Made by a program: the position numbers and the translations under genes
Shown here: positions 1 through 5,140 of the stretch, in pieces
Layout: the number at the start of each line of letters is the position of its first letter
Numbering within the stretch: position 1 is the first letter of the stretch
Origin: Bacillota bacterium
GTDB taxonomy: Bacteria; Bacillota; Bacilli; Alicyclobacillales; Alicyclobacillaceae
Length of the DNA stretch: 6,631 nucleotides
Direction of reading: 5' to 3'
Assembly (NCBI GenBank): GCA_021816665.1
Contig: JAKAXI010000110.1
Coordinates: 1-6,631 of the forward strand
The notes under the pieces: model-generated
What the model saw: the letters and a program-made list of their open reading frames with translations, nothing else
The model's database searches: none
What the model was told of the DNA's origin: nothing

Positions 1-38
1 ATCTAACTGCTGTCGCACTAACTCTGCAACGGCAGAAT

Positions 39-47
39 TGGGGTGAT
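39..47 (+). promoter_or_regulatory. Ribosome binding site of the dehydrogenase gene
   Basis: TGGGGTGAT lies three bases before the ATG at 51 and matches the GGTGAT part of the 16S anti-Shine-Dalgarno complement, which supports that start. The 38 bases to its left show no promoter. They may be the tail of an upstream gene: one frame stops at TAA 4-6 and another at TGA 44-46. The frame of the dehydrogenase itself stays open to the left edge without an ATG, so a longer N-terminus cannot be strictly excluded. Confidence 0.6.
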
Positions 48-50
48 GTC

Positions 51-1136
51 ATGGATCGTCCAACGATTGTGGTCATGGAAGGAGATCAAACCGGGCAAGA
101 GTTGCTAGAACAGGCCCTGCGTGTTCTCAGCCCGGAAGTCATTGGAGCGGAGCTTTCGTTTGAACGGTTTGACTTGAGTCTGGAGAACCGCCGTAAGACG
201 AACAACCAGGTGGTATATGAGGCCGCAAAAGCCATGCGCGAGTCGGGTTACGGCATCAAGGCCGCAACCATTACCCCTGAGGAGAGCGGTGACGTAGGTA
301 GCCCCAACGCCATTTTGCGCAGCGAGATCGGCGGCACGGTCATCGTCCGCACGGGCCGACGCATCCCCGGGATCGCGCCTCCAGTCGGTGTGTACTCACC
401 GATTTCGGTCGTTCGTATGGCCGTAGATGATGCGTATGGGGCAAAAGAGTGGCGGGAACAAGGCGACGAGGATGAAGTGGCCTATCGGACGGAACACATT
501 TCTCGCCGTGTCTGCCACGGTGTCGCAGAGTACGCGTTCCTTCACGCCCGCAAACTCCACGCGAAGGTCTTCGGCGGCCCCAAGTTCACTGTCAGCCCGG
601 TCTACGAAGGCATGTTTAAGGAAGAACTCGACGCTGCTGCGAAACGCTATCCGGACGTCGCATACGAGCCACAGTTGATCGACGCGACGTACGCCCTCTT
701 GTTGGTCAAAGCAGGCGAGGCACTTGTCATTCCAGCACTGAACCGTGACGGCGACTGCCTGTCGGACCTTGTGTTGCAGATGTTCGGGTCGATCGCTGGG
801 TCGGAATCTATCCTTCTGTCGCTCGGCAGCGACTGGCAGCCCGAAGTCGTGATGGCTGAAGCTCCACACGGCACAGCGCCGAGCTTGTTTGGCAAGAACG
901 TAGCCAACCCGATGGCGATGATCCTCGCAGGAGCATCCTTGTTGTCCTACAGTCAAGACCGCGCGTTGGCAACAGCCTCACGCGCAATTTACGAAGCCAC
1001 ACTCGAGGCTGTGATGAACGGCGTGCGCACTTCGGACTTGCGCGGCCCGGCGAGTACCACGGACTTTACCGATGAGGTCATCCGCCGCGTGCAGCAGAAG
1101 CTTGAGGTCTGGAGTACGCTTGGCGAAAGCCGCTGA
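51..1136 (+). CDS. Isocitrate/isopropylmalate dehydrogenase family protein
   Basis: A 361-residue beta-decarboxylating dehydrogenase, predicted to oxidise and decarboxylate a 2R-hydroxyacid with NAD(P) and a divalent metal in the cytosol. Aligned by eye to E. coli isocitrate dehydrogenase, the substrate residues are all present at matching spacing: S84, N86, R90 and R100 (Ser113, Asn115, Arg119, Arg129), R122 and the catalytic tyrosine Y129 (Arg153, Tyr160), catalytic lysine K178 (Lys230), and metal ligands D211, D235 and D239 (Asp283, Asp307, Asp311). The C-terminal signature APHGTAPSLFGKNVANP spans 271-287. Two motifs are unusual. The N-terminal GDGIG-type loop reads GDQTG (11-15). The residues after HGTAP are S278-L279, neither the Lys-Tyr of NADP enzymes nor the Asp-Ile of NAD enzymes. 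Length is close to isopropylmalate dehydrogenase (about 350-360) and shorter than E. coli Icd (416). It is therefore left without a symbol; isocitrate is the most likely substrate type, but the true substrate and cofactor are not settled by sequence. Confidence 0.9.
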   Translation: MDRPTIVVMEGDQTGQELLEQALRVLSPEVIGAELSFERFDLSLENRRKTNNQVVYEAAKAMRESGYGIKAATITPEESGDVGSPNAILRSEIGGTVIVRTGRRIPGIAPPVGVYSPISVVRMAVDDAYGAKEWREQGDEDEVAYRTEHISRRVCHGVAEYAFLHARKLHAKVFGGPKFTVSPVYEGMFKEELDAAAKRYPDVAYEPQLIDATYALLLVKAGEALVIPALNRDGDCLSDLVLQMFGSIAGSESILLSLGSDWQPEVVMAEAPHGTAPSLFGKNVANPMAMILAGASLLSYSQDRALATASRAIYEATLEAVMNGVRTSDLRGPASTTDFTDEVIRRVQQKLEVWSTLGESR

Positions 1137-1148
1137 GTGGTGCAAACG

Positions 1149-1206
1149 CCCAACCCACTTTGAGCTCTCCCCGAATACTCTGGGGTAGAGCCCAAAGAAG
1201 GTTGGG
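1149..1206 (+). promoter_or_regulatory. Long interrupted hairpin before the coat gene
   Basis: The intergenic gap folds into one long stem. CCCAACC (1149-1155) pairs with GGTTGGG (1200-1206), CTTTG (1158-1162) with CAAAG (1193-1197), GCTCT (1164-1168) with AGAGC (1187-1191), and CCCC (1169-1172) with GGGG (1182-1185). These are 21 pairs broken by a 2x2 loop, a 1x1 mismatch and a single bulged T, closed by a nine-base loop. No T-run follows on either strand, so it is not a typical intrinsic terminator. The base of the 3' arm shares GGG 1204-1206 with the ribosome binding site of the next gene, so folding could hinder its translation. A weak sigma-K-like arrangement (AC at 1157-1158, AATACTCTG at 1174-1182) lies inside it, but the match is poor. 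The structure is directly visible; any function is inference. Confidence 0.65.
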
Positions 1207-1212
1207 AGTGAT
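1204..1212 (+). promoter_or_regulatory. Ribosome binding site fixing the coat gene start
   Basis: GGGAGTGAT lies four bases before the ATG at 1217 and matches the anti-Shine-Dalgarno complement well. It decides the start against the in-frame TTG at 1160, which lies inside the hairpin arm and has no such site. Confidence 0.75.
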
Positions 1213-1216
1213 CGGC

Positions 1217-2578
1217 ATGAAGCGCACTAAAGCCCTCTCGGAGTGGATCCAGGTCCTGCACAACTTCGCCGAGACACCCTATGTCTTGCAGGCACAAGTC
1301 GATGAACTGAAACAGTCACTGCAGGGAATTCAGGCATCCGACAAGACGACTCAGCAGCGTCAAGACCCAGTTGACGCTGGTGCAGGGCGACCCTCGCGCG
1401 CAACACAAACTCGGGGTGACACTCAGGCTAGTTACCGGTCCGCACAAGCCAAGGTACCTGTTCAAAGGCCAGGCACAAAGCGTAGCGACGGCCGCGGCCA
1501 CGCTAGCCTACACGTCGAACACAAAGACAACGAAACAAGCCCTCTCGGAGGTACCAACCAAAGTCTGTACCGCGCTGCCCGGCAGGTTGGCTTTGCCACG
1601 AGCGTACTTGATGCTTACCCGTGGAACGCCACAAACGCAGAACCCTTCCGCGGCATTCTACGCGTCCAAACTAGTGATGGCGACTTTGCGCTCAAGCGAA
1701 CCCACATTTCTGGCCAACGCGTGGCATTTCTCGAGCAATTAACCCGCTATACAGCCGACCGCAAGTTTCATCGGACATCGACATTCCTGAAAACAAAAAA
1801 AGGCCGCGCGTACGCCGTTCGCCAGAACGAGGTGTACTACGCGACACGCTGGCTCGATGGCCAACAGGCCAACTTCTCCTCCAACCAACAAGTGCAGGCG
1901 GCTGCGCGCGCACTCGCCCGCTTCCATGACGCGAGCCGCGGCTTTGACCCCGCCGGATTTGTGCCGAAAATGGAATTCGACCTTGCCAAAATGCTCCGTG
2001 AACGACGGAGTGACCTGCGCGCACTGCTGACGCAGTGCGAACGCCGCCGCAGCGTGGACGCGTTTGACGAAGTGTTTCTTGATTTGAAAGCCTCGCTCCT
2101 GGCAGATGCAGACGACAGCCTGAAACACGCCGAGACATCCGCATGTATAGAATTCCTGCAAGACGACCAAGCCACCCCGGGCATTTGCCACCTTGACGTG
2201 ACACCCGCTAACATCGTGATAGACACGGACGGGCGTGCCGTGTTGATTGATCTCGATTTGGCGACATACGCACCGCGCGTACTCGACCTCGGGCATCTGT
2301 TGCGGCGGAGTCTACAGCAATCCCACTGGGATAGCCAGATTGCCTATACCTGTTTTCTCGAATATCACTCAGTCCAGCCGTTGCGAGCGTCTGAATACCA
2401 GCTCGTCCTCGCTCTGCTGCGATTCCCGCACCGCGCCTGGCGGCTCGCCCGTTCGCACTACCGGGACGCACCTGACGCACTGCAACTCGACGAGTTGAGG
2501 TCTTACCGCGCACAGGAGGAGCAACGGCAGAAGTTTCTCACAGAGCTAGAAGCCGAGATTGCAAAGGTCGAGTCGTAA
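1217..2578 (+). CDS. CotS-family spore coat protein (kinase-like fold)
   Basis: A 453-residue protein of the CotS/CotI/YtaA spore-coat family, which has an aminoglycoside-phosphotransferase-type kinase fold and is deposited on the developing spore in the mother cell. The recognisable domain begins near residue 120 and continues to the end. It holds VLDAYPW (about 131-137), FALKR with the ATP-site lysine K160, an ATRWLDGQQANFS block (about 209-221), the catalytic-loop pattern H325-x-D327-x4-N332 in CHLDVTPAN, and the metal-binding LIDLDLA with D345 and D347. The kinase residues are thus intact, although activity of the family is uncertain. Residues about 42-115 are hydrophilic, low in complexity and unlike the family, which usually runs near 330-370 residues. 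Codon third positions there suggest another reading frame was once coding (see findings). The last 25 residues are charged and probably helical. The gene converges with the ogt-like gene, 39 bases between stops. Late sporulation control is expected from the family but no convincing sigma-K promoter is visible. Confidence 0.85.
   Translation: MKRTKALSEWIQVLHNFAETPYVLQAQVDELKQSLQGIQASDKTTQQRQDPVDAGAGRPSRATQTRGDTQASYRSAQAKVPVQRPGTKRSDGRGHASLHVEHKDNETSPLGGTNQSLYRAARQVGFATSVLDAYPWNATNAEPFRGILRVQTSDGDFALKRTHISGQRVAFLEQLTRYTADRKFHRTSTFLKTKKGRAYAVRQNEVYYATRWLDGQQANFSSNQQVQAAARALARFHDASRGFDPAGFVPKMEFDLAKMLRERRSDLRALLTQCERRRSVDAFDEVFLDLKASLLADADDSLKHAETSACIEFLQDDQATPGICHLDVTPANIVIDTDGRAVLIDLDLATYAPRVLDLGHLLRRSLQQSHWDSQIAYTCFLEYHSVQPLRASEYQLVLALLRFPHRAWRLARSHYRDAPDALQLDELRSYRAQEEQRQKFLTELEAEIAKVES
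1230..1243 (+). repeat. 14-base direct repeat, copy 1
   Basis: AAGCCCTCTCGGAG occurs here and again at 1537-1550 within the same gene. In this copy the reading frame gives KALSEW. Confidence 0.8.
1537..1550 (+). repeat. 14-base direct repeat, copy 2
   Basis: Exact second copy of the sequence at 1230-1243. In the gene's frame it reads across TSPLGG, but in the +1 frame it reads QALSEV, restoring the ALSE of copy 1. This agrees with the suspected frame displacement in this stretch. Confidence 0.8.
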
Positions 2579-2617
2579 GCCGGCAACGTATTCTTCCACG
2601 GCTCGCAGGCGCCTGGG
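2579..2617. other. Short gap between converging genes
   Basis: Thirty-nine bases separate the stop of the coat gene from the stop of the methyltransferase gene. A small stem, GGCGC 2608-2612 with GCGCC 2621-2625 and an eight-base loop, overlaps the end of the latter. It has no T-tract on either strand, so I do not call it a terminator with confidence. Confidence 0.3.
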
Positions 2618-3193
2618 TCAGCGCCAAGCGCGTTCAAGGTCAAGAAGGCGCTGTTTCAAGTCGACGTGCTTGCCGGCGTATCCGACGAGAGCGCCGTTTG
2701 CACCGATGACCCGGTGGCACGGGACGATGACGGAGACCGGATTGCGCCTGTTCGCCTGACCTACGGCGCGGACGGCACGCGGGTTCCCGATGGCGTTTGC
2801 GATGTCCTGATATGACCGTGTCTCCCCGTAGGGGATGTCCCGCAGAGCGTTCCAGACTGCGGTTTGGAACGGGGTGCCCACCAGCGTGACGGGGACTGTG
2901 AAGTACTGGCGGCGACCTTGAAAGTACTCTGTCAGTTCTGCAATTGCCTGCTCTGCCCAGTGCTCTGCGAGATCACGGTCGCTGTCGGACTGCGCACCGG
3001 AGATGAAGGTCGATGCGCCCTCCGAGGTGGATGGCGCGTCAGCTGGATGCCGCGCCAGATTTGCTTGTCCGCCGCCATCCGGACGGACCCAGTCTGTATA
3101 CGTAACGCCTTCTGAAGTGGCACCAACGCCGATGCCGCCAAGGGGTGTGCGAACCGTGCGCCAAGCTGTAGCTATCGCCTCAACCTTGCTCAT
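2618..3193 (-). CDS. ogt: Methylated-DNA--protein-cysteine methyltransferase
   Basis: A 191-residue suicide DNA-repair protein that moves the alkyl group from O6-alkylguanine (and less well O4-alkylthymine) onto its own cysteine. The active-site motif VPCHRV has acceptor C159 and H160. Upstream are PYGETRSY (121-128) with the helix-turn-helix region following, the arginine-finger segment NPRAVRAVGQAN with R142, and the substrate-loop region GALVGYAGK (167-175). The N-terminal ferredoxin-like part (about 11-37) and the C-terminal domain (about 78-191) are joined by an acidic, Gly/Ser-rich stretch at about 38-75 that is longer than in typical 165-175 residue Ogt proteins. The start ATG has AGGGGAG nine bases upstream. 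It is the last gene of the likely rnhA-queG-ogt unit, 41 bases behind queG. It has no AdaA-type domain. The symbol rests on the domain; ogt versus adaB cannot be told apart here. Confidence 0.92.
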   Translation of the reverse strand: MSKVEAIATAWRTVRTPLGGIGVGATSEGVTYTDWVRPDGGGQANLARHPADAPSTSEGASTFISGAQSDSDRDLAEHWAEQAIAELTEYFQGRRQYFTVPVTLVGTPFQTAVWNALRDIPYGETRSYQDIANAIGNPRAVRAVGQANRRNPVSVIVPCHRVIGANGALVGYAGKHVDLKQRLLDLERAWR

Positions 3194-3202
3194 CTCTACC
3201 GT

Positions 3203-3209
3203 CTCCCCT
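3203..3209 (-). promoter_or_regulatory. Ribosome binding site of ogt
   Basis: AGGGGAG on the minus strand lies nine bases before the ATG at 3193, in the 41-base gap behind queG. I see no separate promoter in the gap. Confidence 0.65.
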
Positions 3210-3234
3210 GGGACGATTTACTCATTCCTTTGAA

Positions 3235-4410
3235 TCAGCTCGACTTATAAAGCTCGATGCTCGCCTGCATATCCTCGCGAACGGATTCGTCTGCTTCCTG
3301 AGCGATTGCCACTGCAACCGCGACTCGACATTCTTCGCTGCCAATCTGTGCGAGCGCCCAGGCCGCGCTTGCCCGCAGTTCTGCGCGCGGGCTCTGCAAA
3401 AACGGGAGGATGTGCGGTACACCTGCAACATCTTTGCAGTTGCCAAGAGCAATCAGTGCGTTGCGTTGCCAAGTACGCAACCCTCGCCAAGCGCCAGCCG
3501 TATGTCCATACGTCCGCTCGAACTGCCGATTCGACATCGCGAGGATGGCGATCAAGTCCGGGTAAGCCAATTCCATCATTGGCGCGAACTCCGTGTGCGA
3601 TGCATTCTCGCTCCGTCGATTTTCCGGGCAAACCCACTGACAGGTATCACACCCAAACACCCTGCGGCCGAGTGGTTTTCGCAGGTCTCTGGGGATGATC
3701 CCCTTCATCTGCGTCACGTACGACAGGCAGCGGGTCGCATCGATCACGCCAGGCCCGAGCAGCGCACCTGTCGGGCACGCATCGAGACAGAGTGAACAAG
3801 CCCCGCACGCTGCTGGTTGCTCGACTGCATCAGGCAGGATCTCAAGGTCCACGCCAAGCGTGCCCAAAAACACATAGGACCCGTAGGGAGGGACAAAGAA
3901 CATGCAGTTCTTCCCCACCCAGCCAATTCCCGCTCGCTCGGCCACCCGGCGGTCTACCAGCGGCGACGTATCCACGGCGACCTGAGTTGCTATCTTGTGA
4001 CCGACAAGCTCCTCGAGCGCAGTAGCAAACGCCCGCAACCGCTCATGCATGACGCTGTGGTAGTCGACACCATAGGTGTACACAGACGTCTGTCCGTACA
4101 CAGTGTGTTCCTCGGCCTTAGTGTCACGCTGTGGGTGGCGCCTCGCCAAGTCGCGGCCCGCTGGCGTCAGGTACGCGAGTGCGACGGCAATGAGCGATTT
4201 CGCATCTGGCATCCAAGTTCGCGGATCAATCCGCTCCCTGTCTACCTGCCACTCAAAGCCCGTGCGGCCCCGATCCGCATATTCCGCCAAACGCGGCGCG
4301 AGTTCCGGAAATGGAGCGGCAGTCGTCACGCCGACGGCGTCGAAGCCAAGACTGCGCCCCAGCGCGACGACAGCGCTTCGGTCGAGCCGAGGAGCAGGAG
4401 CACACGTCAT
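3235..4410 (-). CDS. queG: Epoxyqueuosine reductase QueG
   Basis: A 391-residue cobalamin and iron-sulfur enzyme that reduces epoxyqueuosine to queuosine at the wobble base of GUN tRNAs, the final step of the pathway. The N-terminal cobalamin-binding region contains VYTYGVDYH (110-118) and VDTSPLVDRRVAERAGIGWV, where D147 matches the catalytic aspartate and the following GKN is family-typical. Two 4Fe-4S clusters are ligated by C202-x2-C205-x2-C208-x3-C212-P and by C228, C254, C257 and C261 in RCLSY and GCDTCQWVCP. The C-terminal part (about 315-390) is HEAT-like (LIALGNCKDVAGVPHILPFL), as in the longer Firmicute QueG form. Its ATG overlaps the rnhA stop as ATGA, and no strong ribosome binding site is seen, so translational coupling is likely. 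All ligands are present and the length is normal. No other queuosine gene is in the window. Confidence 0.96.
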   Translation of the reverse strand: MTCAPAPRLDRSAVVALGRSLGFDAVGVTTAAPFPELAPRLAEYADRGRTGFEWQVDRERIDPRTWMPDAKSLIAVALAYLTPAGRDLARRHPQRDTKAEEHTVYGQTSVYTYGVDYHSVMHERLRAFATALEELVGHKIATQVAVDTSPLVDRRVAERAGIGWVGKNCMFFVPPYGSYVFLGTLGVDLEILPDAVEQPAACGACSLCLDACPTGALLGPGVIDATRCLSYVTQMKGIIPRDLRKPLGRRVFGCDTCQWVCPENRRSENASHTEFAPMMELAYPDLIAILAMSNRQFERTYGHTAGAWRGLRTWQRNALIALGNCKDVAGVPHILPFLQSPRAELRASAAWALAQIGSEECRVAVAVAIAQEADESVREDMQASIELYKSS

Positions 4411-4871
4411 GACTTTGGCACCGCTTGGCGGGCCAGTTCGTCACAGCGCTCGTTCCACTCTACACCTGCGTGACCTTTGACCTTTTCAAACCGGACTTGA
4501 TGCTGCTCGACAAGAGAAAGTAATCGCTCCCACAGATCCCGATTCTGCACCGGGTCGCCCTTGCTGTTCTGCCAGCCGTTTCGCCGCCAGCTGACATACC
4601 ACTTCTGCCGAAAACAGTTGATGACATAGGCCGAGTCACTGTACACGACGACCTCCGACGGCCGTTTCAGACAAGCCAGTGCTTCAGCCACAGCAGTCAA
4701 TTCCATTCGCTGATTGGTGGTTTCACGCTCCCCGCCAGCGACCTCTTTCACGTGCCCACCGTACTGAAGTACAGCTGCCCAGCCACCCGGGCCCGGGTTG
4801 TATGAACAAGCGCCGTCCGTGTAGATCACCACCGGACTGCGGTCTTCCGCCGCCGCGATTGGTTCGGCCAT
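4407..4871 (-). CDS. rnhA: Ribonuclease HI
   Basis: A 154-residue cytosolic endonuclease that cuts the RNA strand of RNA-DNA hybrids, removing primers and R-loops. The catalytic set is complete: D19 in IYTDGACSYNPGPGGW, E57 in TTNQRMELTAV, D79 in VYSDSAYVIN, H134 in VKGHAGVEWN and D144 in CDELA. The segment WYVSWRRNGWQNSKG (91-105) corresponds to the basic handle region of E. coli-type RNase HI, and length is nearly equal to that enzyme (155). The frame stays open upstream to 5045, but that would run through the promoter-like TATAAT and into the neighbouring small gene. Two ATGs compete: 4875-4877 (AGGAG eight bases away) and 4869-4871 (GGAGGG six bases away). I chose the second because the predicted transcript start would leave out the AGGAG. 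It leads the presumed rnhA-queG-ogt unit. Confidence 0.95.
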   Translation of the reverse strand: MAEPIAAAEDRSPVVIYTDGACSYNPGPGGWAAVLQYGGHVKEVAGGERETTNQRMELTAVAEALACLKRPSEVVVYSDSAYVINCFRQKWYVSWRRNGWQNSKGDPVQNRDLWERLLSLVEQHQVRFEKVKGHAGVEWNERCDELARQAVPKS

Positions 4872-4877
4872 TCGCAT

Positions 4878-4883
4878 CCCTCC
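4878..4883 (-). promoter_or_regulatory. Ribosome binding site of rnhA
   Basis: GGAGGG on the minus strand is six bases from the ATG at 4871 and directly abuts the ATG at 4877. This favours the downstream start. A second site, AGGAG at 4886-4890, could serve the ATG at 4877 only if transcription begins further upstream. Confidence 0.65.
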
Positions 4884-4890
4884 GGCTCCT

Positions 4891-4896
4891 ATTATA
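4891..4896 (-). promoter_or_regulatory. -10 element of a likely vegetative promoter for rnhA
   Basis: A perfect TATAAT on the minus strand ends 19 bases before the chosen rnhA ATG. Transcription would begin near 4884, giving a leader of only about 13 bases. At 17-base spacing the -35 hexamer is AGGACG, a weak match to TTGACA, so the promoter is probable rather than certain. The remaining gap up to the end of the small membrane protein gene at 4969 holds a five-base stem (CCGTC/GACGG, 4913-4917 and 4924-4928) but no T-tract terminator for the germination operon. Confidence 0.5.
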
Positions 4897-4968
4897 CAGA
4901 CGCCGTTTCGCCCCGTCCTCTCCGACGGCAAAATCCCCCCGCCTATACGATCGGTAGAGGAGATTATT

Positions 4969-5139
4969 TTAAGTGAGGACTCTCCAAATAGCAGCGCTGC
5001 TTGTGGCCAGGGAGAGAACAGCCAAGAGGTACGCGGGGAACGCATACCCAGAGCCGCGGCGCTTCAACCAACGTCCAAACGACCACGTGTAAATGGCGAC
5101 CCAGAGCGGTACCAGCATCGCCATGATTATGATGACCAC
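4969..5139 (-). CDS. Small two-helix membrane protein, candidate Ger D subunit
   Basis: A 56-residue protein with two hydrophobic helices (about 2-20 and 31-52) around a basic loop GRWLKRRG (22-29), which predicts a hairpin in the membrane with the loop on the cytosolic side. It follows the gerB-like stop by one base, and AAGGGAGG inside the end of that gene lies ten bases before the GTG start at 5137-5139. An ATG at 5122-5124 is possible but lacks a ribosome binding site. Small two-helix D proteins encoded next to gerA-type operons in Bacillus modulate germinant receptor function. Position, size and topology fit that class, while sequence similarity cannot be judged here. Assignment as a real gene is fairly safe; the D-subunit role is inference. 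Confidence 0.7.
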   Translation of the reverse strand: MVIIIMAMLVPLWVAIYTWSFGRWLKRRGSGYAFPAYLLAVLSLATSSAAIWRVLT

Positions 5140-5140
5140 G

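Noticed and set aside
396..956. 186-codon open frame antisense to the dehydrogenase
   Set aside because: The plus-strand protein carries complete catalytic motifs across this region. The antisense product shows no recognisable domain.
1149..1206. Hairpin as an intrinsic terminator of the dehydrogenase gene
   Set aside because: There is no T-run after the stem on either strand, and the stem runs straight into the next gene's ribosome binding site.
1160..1216. TTG-started extension of the coat protein by 19 residues
   Set aside because: The TTG lies inside the hairpin arm without a ribosome binding site, whereas the ATG at 1217 has a strong one four bases away.
1371..1742. A 123-codon open frame (+1 relative to the coat gene) as an independent overlapping gene
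   Set aside because: It has no ribosome binding site at its TTG, and its second half loses protein-like character where the coat domain begins. I treat its first part as a possible frameshift remnant instead.
1739..2296. 185-codon and neighbouring open frames antisense to the coat gene
   Set aside because: They mirror the conserved kinase-like domain in a high-GC gene. Their products are rich in Arg and Cys with no known motif.
3817..4473. 218-codon plus-strand open frame across queG and the end of rnhA
   Set aside because: QueG is unambiguous here, with all cluster cysteines and catalytic Asp. The plus-strand product has no domain character.
4872..5045. N-terminal extension of RNase HI by 58 residues
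   Set aside because: It would run through the TATAAT element and overlap the small membrane protein gene. RNase HI without it already has the standard length.
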